64,000 nucleotides of DNA from CAVUBL01 sp963837945. Lineage in GTDB: Bacteria > Acidobacteriota > Thermoanaerobaculia > Multivoradales > DATKCC01. Within the stretch, counting starts at the first letter, position 1. Every line of letters begins with the position of its first letter. Under the pieces are notes generated by a model. That model did no database searches. It was given only the letters and a program-made list of their open reading frames with translations, and was not told where the DNA came from. Position numbers and translations under genes: made by a program. The stretch covers positions 124,001 through 188,000 of the forward strand of contig CAWIQD010000016.1 of NCBI GenBank assembly GCA_963837945.1, read 5' to 3'. This document shows positions 36,726 to 45,325 of this stretch, piece after piece.

Positions 36726-37367
36726 TCAGGAGGACAGCTCCCGAAGCACCGCGCGCACCGGCGAGGCGTCGAGACCGGCGAGCCGCAAGGGGAGGGCGAT
36801 GAGCTCGTAGAGCCCCGGCGGCACGCCGTCGAGCGCCAGGCCCTCGAGGTTCACCACCCCGCCCCCCGCCAGGATGTGGTGCGCGACGAGCTCCTTGCTG
36901 TCGAACGGATCGACCGACGGCGAGTCGAGGCCGACCAGGCGGGCACCGGCCGCGACGAGCGCCCGGGCGAGCTCGGGCGAGAGGGCCGAGAAACGCTCGG
37001 GGAAGGCGCCCTCCCGCAAGGTGCCAGCCGAGTTGCTGCCGGTCCGCAGGAGCCACCGAGGAGGGTCGCCCAGGTCGGTCCCGGCGGGCAGGTGCCCGGG
37101 CAGGATGAGGGGCTCCGGCGGCACCTCGACCAGCCGGCAGGGGCCGAGGAAGGCGTCGAGCGGCAGCTGGTCGATGGTGGCCCCGTCCTCGTCGACGTGA
37201 AACGGCGCGTCGGCATGGGCGCCGACGTGGGGCGTCGTGGTGAGCGCCGACACGTTCACCGAGTCCCCGCGCGCGATCGCCCACGAGCGGGAGATCTCGA
37301 ACGGCGTGTCCCCGGGCCAGACGGGGATCCCCGGCGCCACCGGCGGCGTGATGTCGTAAAGCCTCAT
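36726..37367 (-). CDS. kynB: Cyclase family protein, kynurenine formamidase-like
   Basis: A 213-residue metal-dependent hydrolase of the cyclase/KynB family. It begins LYDITPPVAPGIPVWPGDTP and contains the metal-binding block TTPHVGAHADAPFHVDEDG (HxxxHxD type), then GLDSPSVDPFDSKELVAHH and the closing LEGLALDGVPPGLYELIALP. These match bacterial arylformamidase (tryptophan degradation), though related cyclases share the motif. Start ATG 37367; gene and AAA+ ATPase diverge around hairpin element D. Confidence 0.85.
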   Translation of the reverse strand: MRLYDITPPVAPGIPVWPGDTPFEISRSWAIARGDSVNVSALTTTPHVGAHADAPFHVDEDGATIDQLPLDAFLGPCRLVEVPPEPLILPGHLPAGTDLGDPPRWLLRTGSNSAGTLREGAFPERFSALSPELARALVAAGARLVGLDSPSVDPFDSKELVAHHILAGGGVVNLEGLALDGVPPGLYELIALPLRLAGLDASPVRAVLRELSS

Positions 37368-37462
37368 GCCGGCGAATCTACACGAGAGACCGGAGCAGGA
37401 GGCGGCGCCGAGGTCCGGTGGGGTGGGAAGGGGATCGAGGGGATGCGGGGGGCATCCAGTTG

Positions 37463-37621
37463 GGGCTCGCCCAGAAATAACTGCGTGAACCGAGGGCGTC
37501 CCGGCGCCCTCCTCGCAAGGCGCGCGACCGAGGCATAGCCGAGCCTATGTCGCAGGAAGCGCAACGCCGCGAGGAGGGATGCAGGGGCGCCCGAATGCCG
37601 CAGTCATTTCTGGACGAGCCC
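37463..37621. repeat. Long inverted-repeat hairpin element D (family H)
   Basis: A 159-bp element bounded by 23-bp inverted arms (37463-37485, 37599-37621; 21 of 23 match) beginning GGGCTCG. The inner stem is CCCTCCTCGC (37507-37516)/GCGAGGAGGG (37569-37578), perfectly paired, around the core hairpin GGCATAG-CCTATGTC. The core matches elements A and B, but stem bases differ in compensating fashion (ATA/TAT here, GTA/TAC there). It ends 19 bp before the start of the AAA+ ATPase. Confidence 0.8.
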
Positions 37622-37640
37622 TTAGTACACTCTCGCGGTC

Positions 37641-39125
37641 ATGGCCTCCGACCGGGATCTCCTCCGCGAGCTCACGCTGCTGGTCCTTTCCCGCTACCCC
37701 CTGGTCGTCCTCGAGAGCCCGGAGGAGGCGCGGATCGACGAGCTCGTCTCCCGGCTGGCGAGCGACCTCTCGATGCCGCTCCTGATCTGGAGCTCGTCGA
37801 CCGGCCTCACGCGAGCGGGCACCGGCGCTCTCGAGGGCACCGAGGCGCCGGAGCGAGCGCTCGAGCGCCTCGCCGCCATGGACACCGAGGTCCTCGCCCT
37901 GTTCCACGACCTCCATCCCTACCTGGACCGCCCGGAGGTCGTCCGGTGCGTGCGGGACCTCGGAAGGGCCTTCGCGGGCAGCCGCTCGACGGCCATCCTG
38001 ACCGGCGTCGCCGTGGAGCTGCCACCGAGCCTCGCGGCGGACGCGGCGCGGCTCGAGCTCGACCTGCCCGACCAGCGGGAGCTCGAGCAGCTCGTGCGGG
38101 CCACCGCCGTCGAGCTCACCGAGCAGCGGCGCTCACCGGTGAAGCTCGCGACGGACCAGGTTCCGGCGCTCGCCCGCGCCCTCCGCGGTCTGCGCCGCGA
38201 GGAGGCCCGGCGGCTGCTCTACCAGGCGGCGCTCGCCGACGGCCAGCTGGCCGCCTCCGACCTCGATCGCCTGCTCGCGGGCAAGCGCCTGCGGGTGGAG
38301 GCCGAGGGTCTGCTCGAGTGGGTCGAGCCCATGGCGGGGCTCGACGAGGTGGGCGGCGTCGCCGAGCTCAAGCAATGGGCACGGCGCCGCCGTGACGCCT
38401 TCGGCGAGTCGGCCCGCCGCTTCGGCCTCGACCCGCCGCGGGGGGTGCTCCTCGTCGGCGTGCCGGGCACCGGCAAGAGCCTGGCCTGCCGGGCGCTTGC
38501 GGGGGAGTGGGGGCTGCCGCTTCTCGCCCTCGAGCCCGGCCGCCTGTACGACAAGTTCATCGGCGAGACCGAGGCGCGGCTGCGCCGGGCGCTCGCCACC
38601 GCCTCGGCGCTCTCGCCGGCGATCCTCTGGATCGACGAGGTGGAGAAGGCGCTCGCCGCCGGCGGCGCCCAGGCCGACGGCGGCCTCTCCCAGCGCATCT
38701 CGGGGTCGCTGCTGACCTGGATGCAGGAGCGCGAGGCGCCGGTCTTCCTGGCGGCGACCGCCAACGACGTCGAGGCCCTGCCGGTCGAGCTGCTGCGCCG
38801 GGGGCGCTTCGACGAGGTCTTCTTCTTCGACCTGCCGACGGCGGCGGACCGCGAACGGATCTTCGCCCTCCACCTGACGCGCCGGAAGCGGGCGCCCGAC
38901 GGCTTCGACCTCGCGGCGCTCGCCGCGGCCAGCGAGGGCTTCAGCGGCGCGGAGATCGAAGGGGTGGTCGTGGCGGCCCTCTACCACGCCTTCAGCGAGC
39001 GCCAGGCGCTGTCGACCGAGATCCTGCTCGAGGAAGCGCGGGCCACCCGGCCGCTCGCCGAGCTCCGCCCGGAGGCGATCGCCGCGATCCGGTCGTGGGG
39101 CCGCACCCACGCCCGCCCGGCCTGA
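37641..39125 (+). CDS. AAA+ ATPase, Ycf46-like
   Basis: A 494-residue AAA+ protein of the Ycf46 class. The N-terminal ~220 residues resemble a degenerate AAA fold (YPLVVLESPEEARIDELVSR ... TGVAVELPPSL); the C-terminal domain has Walker A GVPGTGKSLACRAL, Walker B AILWIDEVEKAL, the arginine-finger region RRGRFDEVFFFDLP and sensor-2 GFSGAEIEGVV. Start ATG 37641 follows element D closely with no obvious ribosome-binding site. Function of bacterial Ycf46 homologues is poorly known. The gene end is only ~15 bp from a truncated IS630 transposase. Confidence 0.85.
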   Translation: MASDRDLLRELTLLVLSRYPLVVLESPEEARIDELVSRLASDLSMPLLIWSSSTGLTRAGTGALEGTEAPERALERLAAMDTEVLALFHDLHPYLDRPEVVRCVRDLGRAFAGSRSTAILTGVAVELPPSLAADAARLELDLPDQRELEQLVRATAVELTEQRRSPVKLATDQVPALARALRGLRREEARRLLYQAALADGQLAASDLDRLLAGKRLRVEAEGLLEWVEPMAGLDEVGGVAELKQWARRRRDAFGESARRFGLDPPRGVLLVGVPGTGKSLACRALAGEWGLPLLALEPGRLYDKFIGETEARLRRALATASALSPAILWIDEVEKALAAGGAQADGGLSQRISGSLLTWMQEREAPVFLAATANDVEALPVELLRRGRFDEVFFFDLPTAADRERIFALHLTRRKRAPDGFDLAALAAASEGFSGAEIEGVVVAALYHAFSERQALSTEILLEEARATRPLAELRPEAIAAIRSWGRTHARPA

Positions 39126-39138
39126 GGCCCGCCAACCT

Positions 39139-40085
39139 AGTATGAACTCGAACCGGTTGGGGACCGATGCCAGGTAAGCTCGGGTCTCCTTGGAGACATG
39201 AGCGGAGTGGTTGTCGAGGATCAGGCGGATCTTCATTGCCGCGGGATAGGCGGCAGCGAGCCGCCGGAGGAACTCGACGAACTCGCGGCTGCGATGGCGA
39301 TCGACGACCTGAGCGTGCACATGGCCGGTGAGCAGGTCGATGCCCGCCATCAGGGTCACCGTGCCGTGCCGCACGTACTCGTAGTCGCGCGAGATCCTGG
39401 GGTGCTCGCCACCGGGGACCGGCGGAAGGTCCGGAGCCGTGGCGGCGATCGCCTGAATGCCGGGCTTCTCGTCATACGACACGACGGCGGTCAAGGGGCA
39501 TTCGGTCCCGGCGCGCTCGCGCAAGAGATCGATCTCCCGGTACACGCAGAGCACCTGGGCCATCTTCGCGTCGAAGTCGGGATCCCGCCGCTCGAGGTAG
39601 TAGTCGATCTTGTGCGGCCGAACCTGCGCCTTGCGCAGCAGCTTCGAGACCGTACCGCGCCCCAGCCGCGCGAGCGACGGGTGCCCCGCCTCGACGCACC
39701 GGTCCCGGACGTGCTGGGCCAGGAGCGTGGTCGTCCACAGCTCGTAGGAGTAGCCCAGGTCCTTCGGCTTCTGGCACGCGAGCGAAACCAGCCAGGCCCG
39801 CGCTTCCGGGGTGATGGTGGGCTTGCGGCCTCGTCCCGGCAGGTCGGCCAAGGCCGTCAAGGGGCCGACCTCGAGGGCCTTGTCGATACAACGTTCCACC
39901 TTCGGTCGATGTGTGGCATGCGCCCGAGCAATCCGTGTGATCGGCTCCCCGGCGGCATAGGCCAAGAGCATCTTCGCTCGCTCCACGCGCTGCGCGGACT
40001 CCGTACGCGAGGCCGCCACCCGAGTCAGCTCGCTCCTCGTCGACGCGTCCAGCACCAGCGGAGCCCTCTTTCGACGACCGGCCAT
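39139..40085 (-). pseudogene. IS630-family transposase, 3' truncated
   Basis: IS630-type DDE transposase. It starts MAGRRKRAPLVLDASTRSEL, continues through the helix-turn-helix IARAHATHRPKVERCIDKAL, and shows the first two catalytic blocks (VVSYDEKPGIQA and KIRLILDNHSAH). The homology stops at PNRFEFI, where IS630 proteins normally continue with the SWLNxxE block containing the third catalytic residue; instead the frame runs into the antisense of the AAA+ gene. The enzyme is therefore inactive. Junction at about 39126-39141. Hairpin element C begins 83 bp upstream of its start. Confidence 0.85.
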
Positions 40086-40167
40086 CGGCACCTCCTTGAA
40101 TCGGCCATTCGATCCGAGGAGAGCTTATGCCAGGAGCAACCTCGTTGCAACGTTATTTCGGAAGCGA

Positions 40168-40434
40168 GGTCTGATTCACGAATCTCTTATCTTTCGCGCA
40201 GGGGTCTTGCGGAGTGGATCCAAGGCGAGAGGAGGAGGCGATGCCGTAGCATCGTCGACGACGAGCAACGCAGGAGACGCCCGCAACCCCCCTGCGCCCT
40301 TCGGGTTACGGCGGCGTGCGGCCGTCTACGGCGTTGCCGCTCCTCGACGATGGCTCGGCATCGCCTGTGTCGCGGCGCCTGGTATCCGCCCTCACGGCGC
40401 CGCAACGAAAGACAAGGGATTCGTGAATCAGACC
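40168..40434. repeat. Composite long inverted-repeat element C (family H), with two opposed cores
   Basis: A 267-bp element bounded by 29-bp inverted arms (40168-40196, 40406-40434; 27 of 29 match) beginning GGTCTGATTCACGAATC. Two copies of the family core face each other: one on the plus strand around the perfect hairpin CGATGC-CGTA-GCATCG (40239-40254), one on the minus strand around 40340-40375. Each is followed by GTCGA-GA-GAGCAACGC or close variants. The stop codon of the downstream GGDEF-EAL gene (minus strand, 40428-40430) lies within the right arm. Confidence 0.8.
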
Positions 40435-42351
40435 ACTACGCGGTGCTCGCCGCCGCCCCGCCGGCGGCGAGCCACTCCGGTGAGCTCCCCGGCGGTCAGC
40501 GGACGGGCGAAGAGGTAGCCCTGGAGGTACTGGCAGCCCAGGCTCCGGAGCAGCTCCGCCTGCGCCGGGGTCTCGACGCCCTCTGCCACCACCTCGAGGC
40601 GCAGGGCGGCGGCCAGGGCGAGGATCGCCTGGACGATCGCCGAGCTCTCGGTGCTGCTCGGCAGCCGGCTGACGAAGGACTGGTCGATCTTGAGCGCGTG
40701 GATGGGGAAGCGCTGCAGGTACTCGAGCGAGGAGTAACCGGTGCCGAAGTCGTCGATCGAGATCGTCACCCCGAGACGCCGGATCTCGCGCAACGTCGCG
40801 AGGGTCGAATCCACGTCGACCATCGCGGCGCTCTCGGTGATCTCCAGCTCGAGCGCCTCCGGCGGCAGGCCGGTCGCCGCGAGGATCTCGGCCACCGAGC
40901 CGACGAACCCCTTCTCGCGCAGCTGGATCGCCGACACGTTGACCGCCAGCGACACCTCGCCGTGGGTCGCCCGGAGGGCGGCCACCGTCGCGCACGCACG
41001 GCGCAGGACCCAGTCGCCGATCGGCACGATCATGCCGATCCGCTCGGCCATCTCGATGAAGCCCCCGGGAGGGATGCGGCCGCGCACCGGGTGGCGCCAG
41101 TAGACCAGTGCCTCGACCCCCCGGGTCTCGGCGTTCGCGCCGTGGACCTGGGGCTGGAAGAGGATCTCGAGCTGCTCGTCCTCGACCGCATGCCGAAGCG
41201 CGGTCTTGAGCTCCATCGTGCCGAAGTCCGCGGTCCCGAGGGTGGCGGCGTAGAGCTGCGCGCGGCTCCGGCCCAGCCGCTTGGCGGCGTGCATCGCCAT
41301 CTCGGCGTTGCGCAAGAGGGTCGCGGCGTCCTCGCCGTCCCACGGGTAGAGGCTCGCTCCGACGCTCGCGGTCACCAGCAGCTCGTGGCCGCCGAAATCG
41401 AGCGGCCGTCCGACCGTGCGCACGATCCGCAGCGCCAGGCTCTCGACCTCGGTGTCGACGGCGAAGTCGCTCAGCAGGAAGGCGAAGTCGTCGTCGCCCA
41501 GGCGGGCGAGGAGGTCGGCCGGGCGGCGCAGGCCGACCAGCCGCTCGGCCACCGCCCGGAGCGCCGCGTCGCCGGCGGCAAAGCCGACCGTCTCGTTGAG
41601 CTCCTTGAAGTGGTCGAGGTCGAGGACGATCAGCGCGAACCGGCTGTGGCGCGGGCTCGCGTGGTGGATGCCCCGCTCGAGCTCGAGGGTGAAGAGGCGG
41701 CGGTTGGGTAGCCCGGTCAGGCTGTCGAAGCTACGCTGTTGATGGCTGCGCTGCCGCGCCTCGAACGCCTGGATCACTCCCGCGGCGTGGGCGGCGGCGA
41801 GCTCGAGGAGACCCAGCTCGGGCTCCTCCGGCGTCCGGCCGCCGCCGAAGTAGAGGGCCACGGTGCCCAGCACCCGGGGCTCCAGGCGTCCGTGGACCGG
41901 CTCTCTGCCGGGGAGCTCCAAGGTCGACGCCCAGCACCGGCACCGAGCAGGCGGCGGTGATGCCGGCGCGCCCGGCGCTCGCCTCGAGGTGGGACCAGAG
42001 CGGCTCCCCGGCGATCCGGTCCGAGACCACGGGCTCGCCCCGGGTCGCGGCCAGCGGGCAGGCCCCGTTGCCCCCGTCGGGGTGCAGGGTCTGGAGGGCG
42101 GAGCGCAGCTCCGCGGGCAGGCTCGGCGCCGCGACCAAGCGCAACGACAGGTCGTGCGCCTGGACCACCATCGCCGCGCAGCACACCTCGGGGAGCACCT
42201 CTTCGACCGCGGCGCACAGCCGCTCGAAGATCGGCTCCAGGCGGCTGCCGCCGGCCGCCATCTCGAGGAGCTCGCGCTGCAACGCCCCGAGCCGGCGGGC
42301 GGAGCCCTCCAGTCCATGGTGCATCCGGTCTTCTGAAGCTGCTCGAGCCAT
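40428..42351 (-). CDS. GAF-GGDEF-EAL cyclic-di-GMP protein, frameshifted
   Basis: Signalling protein of ~640 residues once the frame is repaired. A GAF-like domain (VCCAAMVVQAHDLSLRLVAA) comes first, then GGDEF (residues ~190-355) with the degenerate active site LGDDDF instead of GGDEF, then a complete EAL domain: GVEALVYWRHP, ELEITES, IDDFGTGYSSLEYL, LKIDQSF, AEGVETPAQ. It is therefore predicted to be a cyclic-di-GMP phosphodiesterase without cyclase activity. An extra T at about 41920 (CTTGGAG for CTGGAG) joins GVD to LELPGREP. The last codons (HRVVV-stop) come from the edge of element C. Confidence 0.87.
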
Positions 42352-42420
42352 CGTCCCCCGCGCCACAGGCGAGGGTTGAGTATACGCTGGAGGACGGCAG
42401 CCCGGCGGCCCGCGGCGGGC

Positions 42421-43045
42421 TCAGCTACCGCCCGGGACCCCGGCCCTGGCCGGGAGCGGAGCGCGCTCCCGCGAGCCCCCGGAGCTATCTTCGAGGACCT
42501 TGCCGGCGGCCTCGTGCGGTCGCTGGGCGAGGGCGTGCGCGAACGCCTCGTCGAACCGGCCCTCGAGCCGGACGACCGAGCAGCTCCTCGGCGTCCAGCG
42601 CGACCACGTAGAGCGCGTCGATCGAGCGCTCGTCCTGGTGGGCGAGGACCCAGGCGCGCTCGCCGCCGTCGCGGCTGTCGACCATCACCTGCCAGCCCTC
42701 CTCGGCGAGCATGCGCGAGAGCGAGGGGGGCATCGCGACCGCCGCCAGGGCCGCGCCGGCGGTCGTGCCACGGTTCTCGTAGACCCCGACCTCGACGCGG
42801 TGGACGGCATTGACGATCGCCTGGGCCTGCCGGTCTTCCGGGTCGTTCTCGTCGAGGGCGAGGTTGACGACCCAGTGCACGAAGCCGGTCGAGACCCGGC
42901 CCAGCCGCAGGTGGGTCTCGCGGTCGAAGGCCGCGCCGGGGATCTGGCGCTCGACCGCCCAGGCGACCCGGTCGACCCCGGGGCTCCGCCAGCAGCCGCC
43001 GGCCACCAGAGCCACCGCCACGACCCCCGGCAAGCACCACCGCAT
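42421..43045 (-). CDS. DUF4252-like lipoprotein, frameshifted
   Basis: A small exported lipoprotein (MRWCLPGVVAVALVAGGC, lipobox VAGGC) of about 207 residues. WQVMVDSRDGGERAWVLAHQ and ALYVVALDAEELL match the DUF4252 pattern seen in the next gene (WQTVVELHTKEGETSYIQV). An extra base at about 42577 shifts the frame; without it the end reads VVRLEGRFDEAFAHALAQRP and stops at 42421. The start ATG overlaps the CAT of the neighbouring repeat unit. It is the last gene of the sigma/anti-sigma/DUF4252 run. Confidence 0.75.
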
Positions 43046-43179
43046 GAAGCGGCCGAGCTCCGCCTCGGCCGGCCGGGCCGCAGGCCCGACCCTCCCGAGC
43101 TCTGCGGCGGCCGAGCGGGCCGCAGGCCCGACCCTCCCGATCTCCCTGTCGGCCGGACGAACGTTTCGGTTCTGCGGGT
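43044..43179. repeat. Degenerate three-copy repeat of family R
   Basis: Starts with the same ATGAAGCGGCCGAGCTC as loci 1 and 2, followed by two weaker copies (hairpin-like starts near 43051, 43094 and 43136, about 43 bp apart) and the family end GGACGAACG. It fills the gap between two DUF4252 genes; the first gene's start codon lies on the minus strand across its edge. Confidence 0.55.
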
Positions 43180-43881
43180 TCACGGCTTCTTCTCCTTCTC
43201 CGGAGGAATACTTCCGGTGTCGAGGTGCTCGAGAGCCTGGATGTGGAAGGTGCGCCCGAGGCGGCCGATCTCCTCGGGCGAGACGTCGCCCACCACGTTG
43301 ATGAAACCCGCCGTACCGTCGTCGGGCTCGAAGAACATCACCGCCAGGCCGAAGATCCGCTCGCCGTCGGTCCGGACCTGGATGTAGCTGGTCTCGCCCT
43401 CCTTGGTGTGGAGCTCGACCACCGTCTGCCAGCCCCTGCTGGCCAGCCGCCCGGCCGTCTCCCGGGCGAGGCGAAAGACCCGCTCCTGGTCGGTCGTGGG
43501 CACCTTGTAGATCGTGGCGAAGATGCCCTGGAGCTTCGAGACCACCTCGGCGAAGTCGGGCTCCTGGCTCGCGGAGAGCTCCGCGATCATCCGCAGCATG
43601 GCGCCGTAGAGCGAGACCCGGACGGTGAGCTGCCCCTCCTCGCCGAGCTGGCCGTCCGCGCCGAGTGCGCCGAAATCGACGAAGCCGGGCGCCTTCTGGA
43701 GCGACGGCGGGGGAGGGCTGAACGGGGGCGCCGCCGACCGGGCCGGCCGCGCCGGATGCGCCTGGGCCGCGAGAGGGCCGGCGAAGCCGAGGGCGCCGAT
43801 CGATCCCAGGAGCGCGATCAGGACGAGCGCGGCGGCTCCTCGCGAGAGCGGGGCGGCGAAGATGGGACGGTGAGAGCTCAC
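43180..43881 (-). CDS. DUF4252 domain protein
   Basis: A 233-residue exported protein. After a signal region (RGAAALVLIALLGSIGALGF) and a Pro-rich linker the DUF4252 domain reads LSLYGAMLRMIAEL-type helices, TDQERVFRLARETAGRLASR, WQTVVELHTKEGETSYIQV, and GFINVVGDVSPEEIGRLGRT. Function unknown; in Bacteroidota such genes sit beside ECF sigma factors, and here too it overlaps the anti-sigma gene by 4 bp. The call comes from sequence pattern and context. Confidence 0.8.
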   Translation of the reverse strand: MSSHRPIFAAPLSRGAAALVLIALLGSIGALGFAGPLAAQAHPARPARSAAPPFSPPPPSLQKAPGFVDFGALGADGQLGEEGQLTVRVSLYGAMLRMIAELSASQEPDFAEVVSKLQGIFATIYKVPTTDQERVFRLARETAGRLASRGWQTVVELHTKEGETSYIQVRTDGERIFGLAVMFFEPDDGTAGFINVVGDVSPEEIGRLGRTFHIQALEHLDTGSIPPEKEKKP

Positions 43882-44603
43882 GGCTTCCTCCTCGATGCGG
43901 AGATGGGCGCGGCGCCCAGGGTCTCGACCGCGTGCCGGGCGGGGAGGACGATTCCCTGGGCGAAGACGTCGTCCTCGACCGCGCGTCCCGCGTCCCGCCC
44001 GACGGCGGCGACGTAGGCGAACACCAGGCGGGCCTGGGCGCGGGCCGCCGCCACCTCGGCGGGCGAGAAACCCGGCTCGGGCGCGGTCCGGCCGTCCGTC
44101 ACGGGGGCTGGCGCGGCGGGCCCCGGCGGCAGGGTCGCCACCTCGGGGACGCCGGGTCCTCCCGAGCGCACCAGGTCCCGGTAGACGAAGGGCGCGGCCA
44201 GCAGGACGGCGAGGGCGACGGCGGCGAGCGCCGGCCGGAGCAGGCCGCCGCCCAGCCAGCCCGCCAGCCAGCCGCCGAGCCCGCCGGACCGGCGGGCGGC
44301 GGGAGGGCGATCGGCGGCCTGCCGCCGCGCTCCCTCGGCCTCCTCGCGGCGAGCGATCGCGAGCACCCGAGCGGTGACCTCCGGTGGGCAGGCGAGCTGC
44401 GGCAGGCCGTCGCGGAGCGCGCCCTGGAGGCTGCGAGCGAGGGCCAGCTCCGACCGGCAGGAGGGGCAGCCCCCGAGATGGTCCTGGAGGCGCGCCTCCT
44501 CGGAGGCGGCGAGCTCGCCGTCGAGCAGCGGGTCGATCCGCTCGCGCACCCAGGCGCAGGTGGTGCCGGTGGGGCGGATCGGTCCTTCAGCAGGCCGCGG
44601 CAT
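43878..44603 (-). CDS. Anti-sigma factor with zinc-finger (zf-HC2) domain
   Basis: A 241-residue membrane protein. The N-terminus has the anti-sigma zinc finger (CAWVRERIDPLLDGEL followed by HLGGCPSC), then a linker, one transmembrane helix (LRPALAAVALAVLLAAPFV, about residues 123-141) and a ~100-residue extracytoplasmic tail. It is expected to hold the ECF sigma factor, whose gene overlaps its start by 17 bp, at the membrane. The extracytoplasmic signal is unknown. Confidence 0.87.
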   Translation of the reverse strand: MPRPAEGPIRPTGTTCAWVRERIDPLLDGELAASEEARLQDHLGGCPSCRSELALARSLQGALRDGLPQLACPPEVTARVLAIARREEAEGARRQAADRPPAARRSGGLGGWLAGWLGGGLLRPALAAVALAVLLAAPFVYRDLVRSGGPGVPEVATLPPGPAAPAPVTDGRTAPEPGFSPAEVAAARAQARLVFAYVAAVGRDAGRAVEDDVFAQGIVLPARHAVETLGAAPISASRRKP

Positions 44604-45112
44604 GACCGATCACCCCCTTCAGACGGTCGCGGAGCATCTTGCGCCCGCGGTGGATGTTGACCTTGACGGTGTTGAGAGGCATGTCGAGCGCCTCGCTGAT
44701 CTCGGTGTACTTCATCTCCTGGACCTCCCGGAGGATCAAGATGCTCCTGTAGGGCTCGGCGAGCTTCTCCCACCGCGCGGCGCAGGTGCCGCCCCAGGTC
44801 GGAGCTCTGGGCGAGCCGCTCGGGGCTCGGCTGGCCGGTGTCGGGAAGGTGGACCTCCTCGGGGTCCTCCGGGTTCCCGAGGGCCGTGCGCTGGCTCCGC
44901 CTCTTCCTCATCAGGTCGAAGCAGTAGTTGCGGGTGACCCGTAGCAGCCACGCCGAAACGTTGCCGTCGAGCGTCTCCAGGTTCCGCCATAGCCTCAGCA
45001 GCACCTCCTGGGTCGCGTCCGCCGCCTCCTCCCGATCGCCGAGGAGATAGCCGGCTAGCGTGTAGACCCGGTGCTGGTGCTCCTCGACGAGCGACTGGAA
45101 CCGATCCAGCAT
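44587..45112 (-). CDS. ECF RNA polymerase sigma factor, frameshifted
   Basis: Sigma-70 family ECF protein. Region 2 is clear (AGYLLGDREEAADATQEVLL, RLWRNLETLDGNVSAWLLRV, TRNYCFDLMRKRR). An extra base at 44769-44771 breaks the frame; after repair region 4 reads LAEPYRSILILREVQEMKYT and PLNTVKVNIHRGRKMLRDRL, giving about 174 residues. The overlap with the anti-sigma gene and the two DUF4252 genes behind it form one transcription unit. Start ATG 45112. It could direct an envelope-stress regulon; no matching promoter was confirmed. Confidence 0.88.
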
Positions 45113-45325
45113 CGACTGAGAAGACGGCCCTCCGGGGGAATTGTTTCACCCGGGCGGGCGGACACCTCCAGCCGTTCGCTCTCGCGTAGCGGCTCCCCGC
45201 GATCGAGACTTCGACCGGGACGGACTGGGAGCAGGTAAATGCGCTCGTGCCGGCGTGGCCCGGTCGAAGGTGTCGAGCCATGTTTCGTCGTCTGCCTCGA
45301 ACGGATCCAGAGAGCCGGGCTCCTC
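45113..45325. other. Intergenic region upstream of the sigma operon, nothing firm seen
   Basis: Together with element B this fills the ~430-bp gap between the sigma gene and the dimethylargininase gene. No gene with convincing codon use, no repeat of either family and no clear terminator was found here. On the minus strand TGAAAC (45143-45148) and CGTC (45123-45126) are 16 bp apart, like an ECF promoter, but the position would leave no leader. Confidence 0.5.

Noticed and set aside
45123..45148. ECF-like promoter (TGAAAC-N16-CGTC) before the sigma gene
   Set aside because: The -10-like element would place the start only a few bases from the ATG, and the GGAGG ribosome-binding region lies between the two hexamers.
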